Shown here in pieces: positions 23,422 through 34,289 of a stretch of DNA of 64,000 nt. The notes under the pieces were generated by a model. That model made no database searches, was not told where the DNA came from, and was given only the letters and a program-made list of their open reading frames with translations. How positions within the stretch are numbered: the first letter of the stretch is position 1; every line of letters starts with the position of its first letter. Source of the DNA: Tanypteryx hageni (lineage: Eukaryota; Arthropoda; Insecta; Odonata; Petaluridae); contig CM054116.1 of the NCBI GenBank assembly GCA_028673005.1, positions 148,921,173 through 148,985,172 on the forward strand. Direction: 5' to 3'. The position numbers were made by a program, and so were the translations under genes.

Positions 23422-24759
23422 TCATCTTCTGAACTTTCCAGTGTCATTAGTTTGAGATTCTATCACAGCTTGCATGTCAATTTCATCATTCTCTGTGAAA
23501 ACATTATTGTCAATGTTCACAAAACTTTCTGCATTCACAACACTAACCTCATCTTCATGCATATCTTCAATCAAAGTTTGGATTTCACTGTAATCATTAT
23601 TGCAAACAATTTCCTCATAACCAACGTTATCATCAAAAATGAACCCACAGTTTCGGAAACACTTCCTTATGCATACGTCTTTCACATACTTCACTGAGTG
23701 GCTTAAAAATGTAATTGCATCTAGCACATCAAATTTTACAGTTAATTCTGAGACTCTCTTACAATCATCCATACTTGCAATAAGATGCTGAAGCATCAAT
23801 TTCCTGTAATTAAGTTTTACATTCTGTATGATTCCATTGTCTAGTGGCTGTAGAACGGATGTCGTGCAAGGAGGCATGAAAACTAGCTGAATATTTGATA
23901 GTCGAATTCTCGGGTGAATGGTGGCATTATCTAGAAAAGGAATAATATTCCTATTTTTCTTTTTCATTCTTTTATTTAATTTATTCAAAAATTCCTCGAA
24001 TATAGCACTTGTCATCCATGCTTTCTTATTCGATTTCCATTCCACAGGAAGTTTGCTCTTCTTTAAATTTTTGAAGCATCGTGGGTTTTCACTTTTACCT
24101 ATCACCAATGGCTTTTCTAGTTTTCCATTGGCAAATGCGACCAAAAGTACAGTTAACTGTTCTTTTGAATAGTGACCTCCAGAACACTTTTCTCCTTTCA
24201 TCTGCAAGGCCTTATTAGGCAGAGCTCTGAAAAACAAAGCTGTTTCATCAACATTTCCGATGTCTTTAGTTTTGAAATTGCAGATTATTTCTTTTAATCT
24301 ACTGTGCCAACTTTCTACCTCATTTTTATCAACGTCATTTGCTTCCCCACAGGAGACATTAAATGTAATGTTGTGTCATTCCCTAAAACTTTGCAACCAC
24401 CCATTTGATGCAGAAAAACCATCTATCTGAAGTATTCCTGCAGTTTCTTTTGCTTTCTCTTGTAGAATTGGACCAGAAATAGGGAAGTTCTTTGCCCTGG
24501 CTGCTGCAAACCACTCAAACACAATATGATTTAGCTCACTATACTTTGTGTTCCTTATTTTCATTCTGGCCAAATCATGTCTGCTGCTCGCTAAATATAT
24601 CTCCATTATTTTATCCTTTTGTTTGATAATATTGTAAATTTGCGTTTTTCCACATTTAAAATGAGTAGTCACATTTTTAATGCTCCTTTTCTCCTCAGTG
24701 ACCATTTTAATAACATTAATATTTTCCTTAAGATTTAAATTTTTTAGTTTTTTATCCAT
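23422..24759 (-). pseudogene. Tigger transposase, complete frame with a single stop
   Basis: Start ATG 24759 (MDKKLKNLNLKENINVIKM). A CENP-B-like N-terminal helix-turn-helix covers about residues 5-60 (IKNVTTHFKCGKTQIYNIIK), and a second DNA-binding helix region ends at NGWLQSFRE. One in-frame TGA (24376-24378) interrupts the frame, most simply a CGA to TGA change because the family usually has KERHNI there; beyond it the frame is open to the end. The DDE domain shows NVDETALFF (first D at 24247-24249), IIPFLDNATIHP (second) and LQPLDNGIIQN (third). The length of about 445 codons is family-normal. It is nuclear, binds its own terminal repeats and inserts at TA. Recently active but now dead, unless readthrough occurs. 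Confidence 0.93.
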
Positions 24760-25289
24760 GGGTCTGTGAAAATAAGAAATATATTTTCAATAAAACTACA
24801 CAAAAATTAACATCTTAAATTGGGTGAATTTTCCCATAAACCTTTCCGATTAATTTAATGAACACTGACCACAATTGCTATTTATCCAAATTGTTGTAAC
24901 TGTTGAAGGAGAGGAGAGTTGAATGATCACACCACAAGCACAACAAGATAGAGCTCACAGACACCAAAACACATCGGGTTTTAAAAACGTTCTCAGAGAA
25001 CCTCGAGGCACCAAACTTAACACTACAATTCAGGCTTCAACCAGGGACTGAGTTCATTCCACATAAATTTCTCTGACTATGTAGAGTTTTTTCCACAAAA
25101 GATGCATCAGCGCAAGAATGTTGGTTTTTCCAAGTCCTTTTCAATGCCCTTCACTCCCTCCTGCTCAAACGGATTATTCCTGTTTTTCCCAAAATCATAG
25201 TCCACCCAAGAATTCAGTGTTCCCACTTCCTCCTGTCATTTGCTGCCTAGCAATAAACTCATTAGCTCAGCAACGAGCAACAATACATA

Positions 25290-25780
25290 CAAGGGTTATC
25301 GAATGCACCCTAGCACCGCAGGGTTCTTTGCGGCCAAGCAGCAGGGCTACACCAGACAACCCAAGTGCGTCATTGCTTCCTATCAAAATTTAAACTTGTG
25401 ATCCATGAGAAAAATTATATTCTATTGATCAGATAATTCTCGTGACATCATACGATGAATATAGAAATTTGAATTGTAGTCCTGTGACCATTCAATCTTG
25501 ATAATTCTGGCATATGCATGCATAAGACCGAAGCTGTGATGATGTGGCAGCTCTATCTTGGGAATGAAGGAAAGACTAACATTCAAATTTCTATATTCTT
25601 CATATGATATCATGAGAAATTTCTGACCAATAAATGTCATTTTTCTCACGGATTACAAGTTTAAATTTTGGTAGTAGACGATTACGCACTTGGATAATTT
25701 CAGGGTTGGATCTTCCCACCTTGGCTGCCAAGGAAACATGTGTTGCATGGGGTTCCTTCCATAATTCCTGTTAATGGCCC
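25290..25780. mobile_element. Foldback element inside the Tigger
   Basis: Two arms of at least 125 bp, up to about 200 bp with divergence, are inverted copies: CCAAGTGCG and AAAATTTAAACTTGT on the left recur reversed at about 25660-25695. The space between arms is about 90 bp. There is no coding capacity. It lies in the non-coding half of the Tigger, making it the third level of nesting. Confidence 0.75.
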
Positions 25781-27469
25781 TGGTCGCTATACCACTTGGG
25801 ACAAAAGGTTTTTCAAACAAAAGGGGTTTTGGACCGTAAGTGGTGTGTGATCCGTAAACAACACAAAATCCGAACCAGACTACCTGAAAAAATTTCTATT
25901 TGAAATTTTCTTTCCGCCTTTCACAGATTCAAATTCAACTTATTTGTACAAGAAATGCTACACATAATGCTTTCCATCCACGTCTCACAGGTTTTGCCTT
26001 TCAGAGGGACTTACTTGAGAAAAATGTGATCATTATACATTGCGATTCCAATATTTCTGGCTTATGCAGATTCCGTCTTTCACAAGTTTCACTTTAGTAG
26101 AAACACCTTATTTTCCTAATACATATTATGAGCGAGGAAAGATTTTCTATATTGAATAAATTTTTACATTTTGTGAATAACAGTGATAAAGATGTTGTAA
26201 ATAGAGACCCTAAATTGTACAAAATATTACCAATTAGTGAATATCTGAAGATTAAATTCCAACAAATGTACATTCCCGGTAAAGAAGTAAGTGTTGACGA
26301 GACATTGCTGTTGTGGAAAAGCAATATATTCCATTGAAAGCTTCCCGATTTGGGATAAAAATGTTTGAGTTGTGTGACCCATCAGGATATCTGTGGGATT
26401 TTATTATTTACAGTGGTCGAGGAACAAAATTAGGCTGTGAAATAACAACAGAGAAAGACCCTTTGTTGGCAAAAGACCTTCTTAGTTCATGTGAGAAGTT
26501 GTTAGATTCAGGTAGATGTATATATATGGATAATTTCTACAGCAGTTCCGATCTTTTTCAAAGATTAATTGAGAGATCAACAGATGTTGTGGGGACTGTA
26601 AAAATAAATTGGAAGGGAATGCCTACCAAACTCCCAAAGAAATTGAAGAAAGGCGAAGTGATTAGCGCACAGTGTGGAAAAGGTCGTAGCGTTGAAGTGG
26701 AGGGACAAACATGATGTATCTATGCTAACCACAAAACATTCAGACGCAGTGCAAAGAGTTACTCGAAAAGGTGGCGTAGAATATGTTAAAAAGCCAACTT
26801 GTATCTTAGATTACAATAAATATATGGGAGGTGTGGACTTGAAAGATCAACTTTTTGGAAACGTTTTAGCTTGAAAGAAAAAGAACAATGGTTTGGTATA
26901 AAAAATTGTTCAAGCATCTTGTAAATATATCTGTTATAAATGCTTATATTCTTTATTATTCTGCAGGAAACAAAAGAGACCACTTATCATTTAGAATTAA
27001 CCTTATAGATAGAATTGCATGTAAATATTTAGGCCATAATATAGAACAACAGAAAGGATTCTGACTCCGAAAGTACGCAGTTGACAGGACGTCATTTCAT
27101 TGAAGAAAATCCAAAAGTCGGTGTAAATAAAATAGGAAGAAGGAAGTGTGTGGTGTGTAAAAATAATGGAAAAAGAAGACACAAAATATAGGTGTAAAAA
27201 CAGCCCTGGATTGCCTTCATTGTGCTTAGCACCATGTTTTGAGCGATATCACACGCAAGAAAACTACTGAATCTGAAACTTCAACACCACATTTATCAAC
27301 CGAGACTAAATAAATGTATTTGTTTTTTATTAGATAATATATGAAATGATTATTAATATGTAATTTTTTCAGAATTATTCGACAAATAATTAATAAGTTA
27401 ATCAGCATTAAGTAAATTTTTGCACAATGAAATCAACATCGCTGAATTAAAGTCACGCTGAGAGGTTGA

Positions 27470-28009
27470 AATACCACAAAAAAGTCATATTTCAGGAGTT
27501 AAAAAGTTTCCTTTTGATGTCAAAACATCACCTGCAAAATTTGAGCAAAATTGAACAATATTTACAGGTCGCACTTGAAGTTTCAGCATTCGACTCGTGT
27601 GTGCCACTTGCATGTTTGAACCTATCGTACATCGTACTGCCCCCCCCCCTTCTCCCAGCGGATTCGGCAGCAGACTTGATTGGAGAAGAGTTGTGTGAGT
27701 GGTGCCGGTGTATATCCTCAGTACAATGTCATAACTAGAAAGAAAGTGGAAATATTTCTCATGGGGCTCGAGGAGTATGACATAACAGGACCAAAGCTGC
27801 CCTCCAAATGACAAGTGTTGAGTTTTTTGTTCAGTCATCGAACTGAAAAGAAAACTATTCATGATAGTGCATGGACAGTGTTTCGGTGTATCAAAGAGTT
27901 CTGGAAGAAAGGAGAGATTCCTGCGAGGGATAGCCAACGATGTGTTGACAAAATAATGAAGCTTTATTCTGTTTGTTGAATCTAATCTACCATCAAAATT
28001 CAAGCATGG
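27470..28009 (+). pseudogene. Fragment of an uncharacterised transposon protein, N-terminal part
   Basis: Around 27735-27990 a plus-strand frame with interruptions reads RKKVEIFLMGLEEYDITGPK and then SHRTEKKTIHDSAWT, RCIKEFWKKGEIPAR. From memory this resembles the N-terminal segment of transposon-borne proteins of unknown function widespread in arthropods, the same broad group as 28690-29370 and 34290-35380. A C-rich run at about 27641 breaks the preceding sequence. The assignment is tentative. Confidence 0.4.
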
Positions 28010-28514
28010 AGATACTCAGAAGGAATACAGGAAAGCATTATATAGTCAGATGATTGGAAATTTCTTGTCACGGAAACATGGGGGCCGCAAGAGATGTGTA
28101 ACAGCTAGTACAGTTTCATGTCAACTAATTCATAAAATAATAAAAATAGAAGGCAGGAAAAAGATGTGTGCTCACTGCAGTAAGAATAAAAGATATACAG
28201 CATCTGGAAAAGGAATACAGACCACATGGAAGTGCAAAAATTGCGACATACCTCTTTGCAAAACCGGTTGTTTCTTGGAGTTCCACCAAGAAAAAGGAGT
28301 TGGAGTGGATAACTAAGAAGATGATAAGGTAAGGAGACATTGCTATATAAGCAATAATATCTCCTAAACAATTAATAAAAGTTTTGATTGAATAAAATGA
28401 GTACTATTTGAGTTATAAAGTAATATGCAAATTCACGTCGAGTACACATGAGGCTAGCGAAAAAATAGGGTCCATGATGGGGAATAAGGGGATTTAAATT
28501 CGGCCGGGAGAGGG
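28010..28514 (+). mobile_element. piggyBac 3' end with C-terminal zinc domain
   Basis: An open frame to 28316 contains RKMCAHC-like and WKCKNCDIPLCKTGCFLEFHQ motifs, the cysteine-rich C-terminus of a piggyBac transposase (KHGDTQKEYRKALYSQMIG precedes it). The terminus GCCGGGAGAGGG abuts TTAA at 28515-28518. No left end or catalytic part is present. It represents another piggyBac lineage in the window. Confidence 0.8.
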
Positions 28515-28689
28515 TTAAAGCTTGTGTGTAATACTCACATCCAAATGTTATTTTCTAGGAAAGCTAACCCAGGGATGATTATAGAAAATTCCTTGAGCTT
28601 GTTAGCATTTTTCTAGGATGCGTACCACCAAGAGGTGTGCGTTTCCAAGCTCCCTCGATGGACGGCAAAAGCCAAATATTCTTTAAAAG

Positions 28690-29370
28690 TCATTGTTCGC
28701 CGAGCAGTTAGCGCTTACAGCTGCTGAGAAGAGAGGACTCGTAGATGTGTGTTTGTTCATCATCAAACTGTACATGACAGCCTGGTACATTGCCTCGCAG
28801 ACAGTCCAAGCACCAAGATATGATCTGCAATTGCTACAGCACATTGTGGATTATAAAAAAATTGACAAGTGCATTGCCGAAGCTTCCCTGAACAAACTTT
28901 TAGGTCACTTGTGGTATGTAAGTGAAATGCTTGTAGCGCTCTCTCTTTGACAGTGAGGTGCCACAAATTGTGAAAATAGAAAGGATACGTTCAATTAAAG
29001 AAAAAGATGGTAATGACAGAAACTTGCACAGACTCCAACTGATAGCAGCAGTGGCTAGAGCCTGCAAGGATGAAACTCTTGCAGATTTTGCATCAAAAAA
29101 TACGCTTAAGGTTTTCGAATCCATGAGTTTCCACCGTTTTTACTTATGACCCTGAAGAGTGGAGTAAACAAGAAGACTTCTGCAGTGCTCTCAAAATTGT
29201 CAGTGACCTTAGGGTCATTAATGACAATGCTGAAAGAAGTGTTGCTTTAACACAGCAGTACCACAACTGTCTTGTGAAAGATGAAGATCAGCTGCAAGCA
29301 TTGCTCCTGAACATGGCATATTACAGACAGAAATGCAGTCCAAAGGAGAAAATGAGGGATTCTCAGTGAT
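28690..29370 (+). pseudogene. Fragment of an uncharacterised transposon protein, C-terminal part
   Basis: Frames 28693-28950 and 28958-29149, plus the interrupted continuation, read LLGHLWYVSEMLVALSLFD, then DFASKNTLKVFE, then VINDNAERSVALTQQYHNC and QLQALLLNMAYYRQKCSP. The AERsV-LtQqYN-like block near the end is what I recall as the conserved C-terminus of large unclassified arthropod transposon proteins. Two stops and a frameshift are present. It may belong with the N-terminal piece at 27735-27990, separated by the piggyBac fragment. Confidence 0.5.
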
Positions 29371-29548
29371 TTTTTTGTGTATGTGATACCTACTATAATA
29401 AACAATGAACCCACACATTAAGCAGTATTATTTTTCTTACCACTGCCATTTGGATATTGTCTTTTAGTAATTTTTAGAAAAAATTCGAAAAGCAGTCATC
29501 ATATCATTATATATAGACGTTCCTTACAGAGGAGGAGGATATAACATA

Positions 29549-30047
29549 CTAGTAGTTGGTGCTTGCATACTGCAACCATTTCATCTCAACATAAAAAAAA
29601 ATTCATTATTCATCTTTCATCATTACACATATATTTTTAACTCTAAATATGTCACCTCCGCAGCGATTTTCGTTTTTCCCACATGTAAAAATAATAGTTT
29701 AAAACAATCCCCAAATGCTGCAATTTTAAAAATTTTACACTTTCTTCATTATAAGGTACTAATGCTACACATTTTAGCCAAATTTTAAAGTTGTAGCACT
29801 TCTATAGGTAAAATAATATTTTTCTAATTGTTTAAATTTAAATAATGCACATGCGGAAATACATAATCCTCGAAAATTTGTTTAAACAATTGCCAATTTT
29901 TATCGGCCGCATTGTTGCACTTTTTTCAAGATTTTCGTTTTTTTCTAGTCGGTTTTGCACAAAATCCTATCTATGAAAAAAATTTCGAATCTCCAGCACA
30001 TCTGGAAGTGCCTAAACATTAGTATCCTCCTATATGTTATATGTTAT
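29549..30047 (-). mobile_element. Helitron-like repeat Y, copy 1
   Basis: On the minus strand the 3' end has an imperfect hairpin (29561-29577) followed about 8 nt later by CTAG and then T, the arrangement expected of Helitron ends. The body is AT-rich and non-coding. The opposite end carries GGAGGATACTAATG. A 30-35-nt string containing GACGTTCCTTACAGAGGAGG flanks it. Confidence 0.6.
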
Positions 30048-30089
30048 CATCATTCTATATAGACGTTCCTTACAGAGGAGGATATAACA

Positions 30090-30945
30090 TACAAGTAGTT
30101 GGTGCTTGTATACTGCAAGCATTTCATCTCACCTTGAAAAAACATTCATATTTCAGACAGGCATTTTATCATTACAAATATTCTTTTAATTCTAAAGATT
30201 TCAACATCGCAGCGATTTTTGTTTTTCCCACATGTAAAAATAATAGATTAAAAAAATCTCCAAATGTTGCAATTTTTAAAATTTTATACTTTCTCCATTA
30301 TGGGGTACTAATGCTACATATTTTAGCCAAATTTTAAAGTTGTAGCATTTCTAGAAGTATAATAATATTTTTCTAACTGTTTAAGTTTAAATAATTTTTA
30401 ACGGCCGCCACATTTAATATATGGTAAAATTGAAATGTTCATTTGTGCTAATTCACTACTCGGGAAGTGAAATAATATTTTTCTAATTGTTTAAATTTAA
30501 ATAATTTTTAACGGCCACCGCAATTCATATATGGTAAAATTGAAAAGTTTATTTGTGCAAATTTAGTATACTGTAAATAATTTGAAAAATTCAGCTTCCT
30601 AGCTCATCTTGTAGTACCTAAACAGTTATCTATTTGTTTAAAATTTAAGAATTTTTAACTGCCAAACAAATTAAAATATCAAAATTTGTATAATCCCTAT
30701 TTCGTTTTTTTAAGAATTCTACTTATTAAAAAAATTTAAACTCCGTGGCGCATTCGGAAATACATAAACCTTGAAAATTTGTTTAAACAATTGCGAATTT
30801 TTAGCGGCCGCATTGATGCACTTTTTAAAGATTTTCGCTTTTTCTAGTCGATTTTGCACAAAATTCTACCTAAGAAAAAAATTTCGAATCTCCAGCTCAT
30901 CTGGAAGTGCCTAAACATTAGTATCCTCCTGTTATCATTTATGTT
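30090..30945 (-). mobile_element. Helitron-like repeat Y, copy 2
   Basis: The hairpin is 30104-30120 (GCTTGTATACTGCAAGC), with a CTTG end instead of CTAG on the minus strand. The body matches copy 1 and continues with repeated internal blocks (AACGGCCGC, GTTTAAACAATTGCGAATTT). Confidence 0.6.
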
Positions 30946-31038
30946 ATCATTATATATCGACGACTCTTACAGAGGAGGATATAACATCTAACATCATTCT
31001 ATATAGACGTTCCTTACAGAGGAGGAGGATATAACATA

Positions 31039-31737
31039 CTAGTAGTTGGTGCTTGCATACTGCAACCATTCATATCACTTTGAAAAAACATTCATTTTTC
31101 AGAAAGACATTTCATTATCACAAATAGTCTTTTAATATTAAACATTTCACCTCCTCAGCGATTTTCAAGGTTTATGTATTTTCGCATGTGCTACGGAGTT
31201 GAAATTTTTTTTATAGGTAGAATTCCTAAAATAACGAAATATGGATTATACAAATTTCGATATTTTAATTTGTTTGGCAGTTAAAAATTCTTAAAATTTA
31301 AACAAATAGGTAACTGTTTAGGTACTACGGGATGAGCTAGGAAGCTGAAATTTTCACATTTTTTACACAGTTGTGTATTTGCACAAATAATAATTTCAAT
31401 TTTACCATATATGAATTGCAACGGCCGTTAGAAATTATTTAAATTTAAACAATTAAAAAATATTAATTTACTTCTAGAAGTGCTACAACTTTAAAAATTG
31501 GCTAAAATATGTAGCAATAGTAACCCCATAATGGAGATAGTGTAAATTTTTTAAAATTTCAAAATTTGAGGATTGTTTTAAACTATTATTTTTACATGTG
31601 GGAAAAACGAAAATTGCTGCGGTAGTGAAATGTTTAGAATTAAAAGAATATTTGTGATGATGAAATGTCTTTCTGAAAAATGAATGTTTTTTCAAGGTGA
31701 GATGAAATGCTTGCAGTATGCAAGCGCCAACTACTAG
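31039..31737 (+). mobile_element. Helitron-like repeat Y, inverted pair
   Basis: A short minus-oriented start (CTAG at 31039-31042, hairpin from 31051) runs into a plus-oriented copy. That copy ends with a perfect hairpin GCTTGCAGTATGCAAGC (31709-31725) and CTAG at 31734-31737 followed by T. The two halves form an inverted pair. Confidence 0.6.
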
Positions 31738-31789
31738 TAATGATATATAACATATAGGAGGATACTAATGCAGGAGTTCAATGTAGATC

Positions 31790-32949
31790 GAATCAAATCT
31801 TTTATAATGCTTATGCAATCCGCGATGTAGTTTTTCCAACACTGTGGCACTGTTAGTGGTGGGTCCCTGCCCAGCATTCAAGATGTGTAAAAGTATGGCG
31901 AATATAATAACTCTTCATTGTTGCTATCACACCTTGGTCCATGGGCTAAATAAGTGTTGTGTTGGGAGGAAGAAACATAACCTCAATGTTTGGATGAGCA
32001 AATTGAAGTGTCTCAGGTTGACCGGGTGCATTGTCGATGAGGAGTAGCACCTTAAAATGTAGTTGTTTTCTTGAAAAATATCGATTAACCTCAGGGACAA
32101 AACAGTTATTGAACCAGTCCGCGAATAAGGTCGCAGTAACTCATGCCTTGCAGTTAGACCTCCAAAAGACAGGGAGATAGTCCTTATTTTTGCCCTTTAG
32201 TACACGGGGGTTAAGTGACCTGTACACAAGCATTGGCTTGATGAAGCAATCTCCAGAAACATTGCTGCAAAAGAGAAGAGTCAACCTGTCCTTGGCTGCT
32301 TTGAATCCAAGAGCAGCTTTCTCATCCTTTGAAATAAAAGTTCTAGAAGGCATCTGTTGTTGGCGTTAAAAACCTGCTCCGGTAGGTAACTCTTCTCCTG
32401 GATCACGTTTTTCAATTTTTCAGGAAACATTGCTGTGGACGTCGTGGTCAGCTGAGGCAGATTCTCCCACAAGTTTTATGTTATGCAGAGACTATACCTC
32501 TTTTTAAAGTTTTCGAACTAGCCCTTACTGGCTTTAAATTCAATGTCATTTGCACTTGCATTCTCCCTTGTTTCTTTTTTGAAAGTCTTGATAAAATGCT
32601 TGTGTAAACGCCTGGCCTTTTCACAAATATTTGTGATGCTTAAGGGCACATTTTTCTGGGCCTGATTTTCTATCCATATATTAAGGGCCTCTTTCATCTT
32701 CTCTAAATTATAGTCACAGGGCATGTAAGACACTTGAGAACTTTTTGATGTTCCACATGCAACACTTGTCCTTATAGTAGCATCATTCTTCTTGATTGTT
32801 CTAATGGTTGATTCATTCACCACTAGAACCTGTGCCACCAATGTTGCTCTCTCTCCATGTGCAAGTCTATCAAGTACTTATATTTTCTTAACGTTTCTTG
32901 CTCTTTTTACACATTCATTTGCAGCACTTTTTGAACATTTAGAGGCCAT
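31790..32949 (-). pseudogene. Tigger transposase relic (TIGD1-like)
   Basis: Start ATG 32949 (MASKCSKSAANECVKRARN) with an early stop. The N-terminal DNA-binding region includes YNLEKMKEALNIWIENQAQKN (32700-32640). The catalytic domain shows MPSRTFISKDEKAALGFKAA (32353 region), LLLIDNAPG (second aspartate, about 32030) and FLPPNTT then PMDQGV (third, about 31940). It is closer to the human Tigger1/TIGD1 type than to the Tigger at 23422. Several stops and shifts make it inactive; termini are not identified. Confidence 0.85.
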
Positions 32950-32959
32950 ATTAAAGGGT

Positions 32960-33762
32960 AAAAATAAATGTTCATTTATAACACTGTAATCTTCAAAACA
33001 TTAAGAAAACAAGTCAAGAGTACTTTCGGGGAAAATTAAAGTCAAAAAACACAAAATTCTCCAGAGAAGCAAAATGTCCAATGAGCATCACAGTTCAATT
33101 GGTACTGATAAGTGCATCATTATCCGAGTGGAGTGTAAGGAGATACTACATTATATATATTTCATCATTATGTTATCGTTACATTTTAATAAAGAAGACA
33201 GTGAGAAATGCAAGTTGAAATATCGCAAACATATTCAAAATGAATAATTTCAACATGACCCACTACTTCAAGGAGACGCCTTTATGCTGACACATTGAAA
33301 TGGATGCTGTCATCATTACAGATAACATTTGAATACAAAAAGTCTTTCTGAATAAGCATAATCAACCAAAAATTCAGAGTAGGGATCAAATGTGAGGTCA
33401 GTAGGCAGAGACGAACCGAAAATGAAAACTATACACGAGTACTTCTCTTGCTCTGCTAAGTCTGATGACAAGTAAAACTAATTACAATTAGGTGATAGTA
33501 ATGTGATAACAATTAGGTGTGTTTAATCAAATTCACACTCTAATAAATCTAGATTATTTGCTAATATAAATTAATTAATTAGATTATTAAATTAATATAC
33601 ATACAATTTGAAATCGAGTGTTGCAGGAATCGATACATGTAGAAGTAAATACATATGTATGTTAGCTATTCTTCAATTAAAATACATCAAGGTTACTCAG
33701 ACTTAAGAAAAACCATTTTGGAAAAAATGAAAATATGCACTTCAAACTGTGTAGGTATAGTA
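32960..33762. other. No gene seen
   Basis: AT-rich spacer between the Tigger relic and the second long-inverted-repeat element. No repeat is recognised. Confidence 0.4.
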
Positions 33763-33815
33763 GGGTGGGTCAAAAAAACACTTTTCGATTTTGATATTGG
33801 CAGGGTACGGAAAAT

Positions 33816-34064
33816 ATGCCTGTGGTACCCTATAATGACTGTACAAAATTTCATTGCGATCAAACAATATCTTCCGGTGCCCCAATGACCTTGAAGTTTC
33901 GTCCAAACGGCCGGGTAAGCACCTGGCAGAGTACCCATTTTCCGATGCACTGTTCCACTCCTCCGGTTTCATTTTGCTTCAAACTTAATATTCTGATACC
34001 AAACCATTCATGTGATGATAAAATTTACAAGCCAGTGCGAGTCAATAACTTTGTTACTTTATAG
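33816..34064 (+). CDS. 82-codon open frame in left inverted repeat
   Basis: An ATG-to-TAG frame of 82 codons (MPVVPYNDCTKFHCDQTISS ...). The right inverted repeat has an aligned ATG-to-TAG frame of identical length (35707-35955 minus) with no indels between them. Base differences are not concentrated in third positions, so selection for protein is not evident. No domain is recognised. It may be a chance frame preserved by low indel rate. Confidence 0.3.
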   Translation: MPVVPYNDCTKFHCDQTISSGAPMTLKFRPNGRVSTWQSTHFPMHCSTPPVSFCFKLNILIPNHSCDDKIYKPVRVNNFVTL

Positions 34065-34289
34065 CAATATCGAGATAATTGATGATTTTTTCAGATTCCA
34101 TAAAAACACGTGTAAGCTTCTACGATGAGTAGCATTCTTGAATTTCCACCAAATTCTTTCAAAATTAATCAAAGTAAAGATACCTGGGTAATACTTTGTT
34201 GCAAGTTTCTCCTCCACTTTTTCATATGTTCAACTGCATAACTAATTTCCTGTAGAGTCAAACAGACTAGCTTTGAATGCAGATCTCAT

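Larger units (their letters stand above)
22923..26094 (-). mobile_element. Tigger/pogo transposon inserted in a piggyBac
   Basis: The 3172-bp element starts CAGTGAAAACTG and ends, inverted, AAGTGAAACTTG, flanked by TA at 22921-22922 and 26095-26096. Removing it and one TA restores the sequence of the related piggyBac copy at about 3645-3665 with one base difference, so boundaries are secure. It carries one transposase gene on the minus strand and a foldback element in its non-coding half. Confidence 0.93.
22389..27270 (+). pseudogene. piggyBac transposase, interrupted by a Tigger and frameshifted
   Basis: The start is ATG 22389 (MASTSHALHEIHVLDILDE). The N-terminal acidic region and FELFFDETLICLIVFETNRY are intact to 22922, where the Tigger lies. 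Coding resumes at about 26097. Catalytic regions follow: VDETLLLWK (first aspartate, about 26296), YMDNFYSSSD (second, about 26527) and YNKYMGGVDLKDQL (third, about 26830), with a frameshift near 26330 and others later. The C-terminal cysteine-rich tail (CVVCKNNGKRR ... LCLAPCFERYH) ends at TGA 27268-27270 after a slip. Inactive. Confidence 0.88.
22167..27465 (+). mobile_element. piggyBac element (copy 2), split by a Tigger
   Basis: TTAA at 22163-22166 precedes ACCCTCCAGCATG. The right end reads inverted CCTCTCAGCGTG and is followed by TTGA (27466-27469), a mutated TTAA. Without the Tigger insertion (22923-26094) the element is about 2.1 kb. It is in the same family as 2807-3912. Confidence 0.85.
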
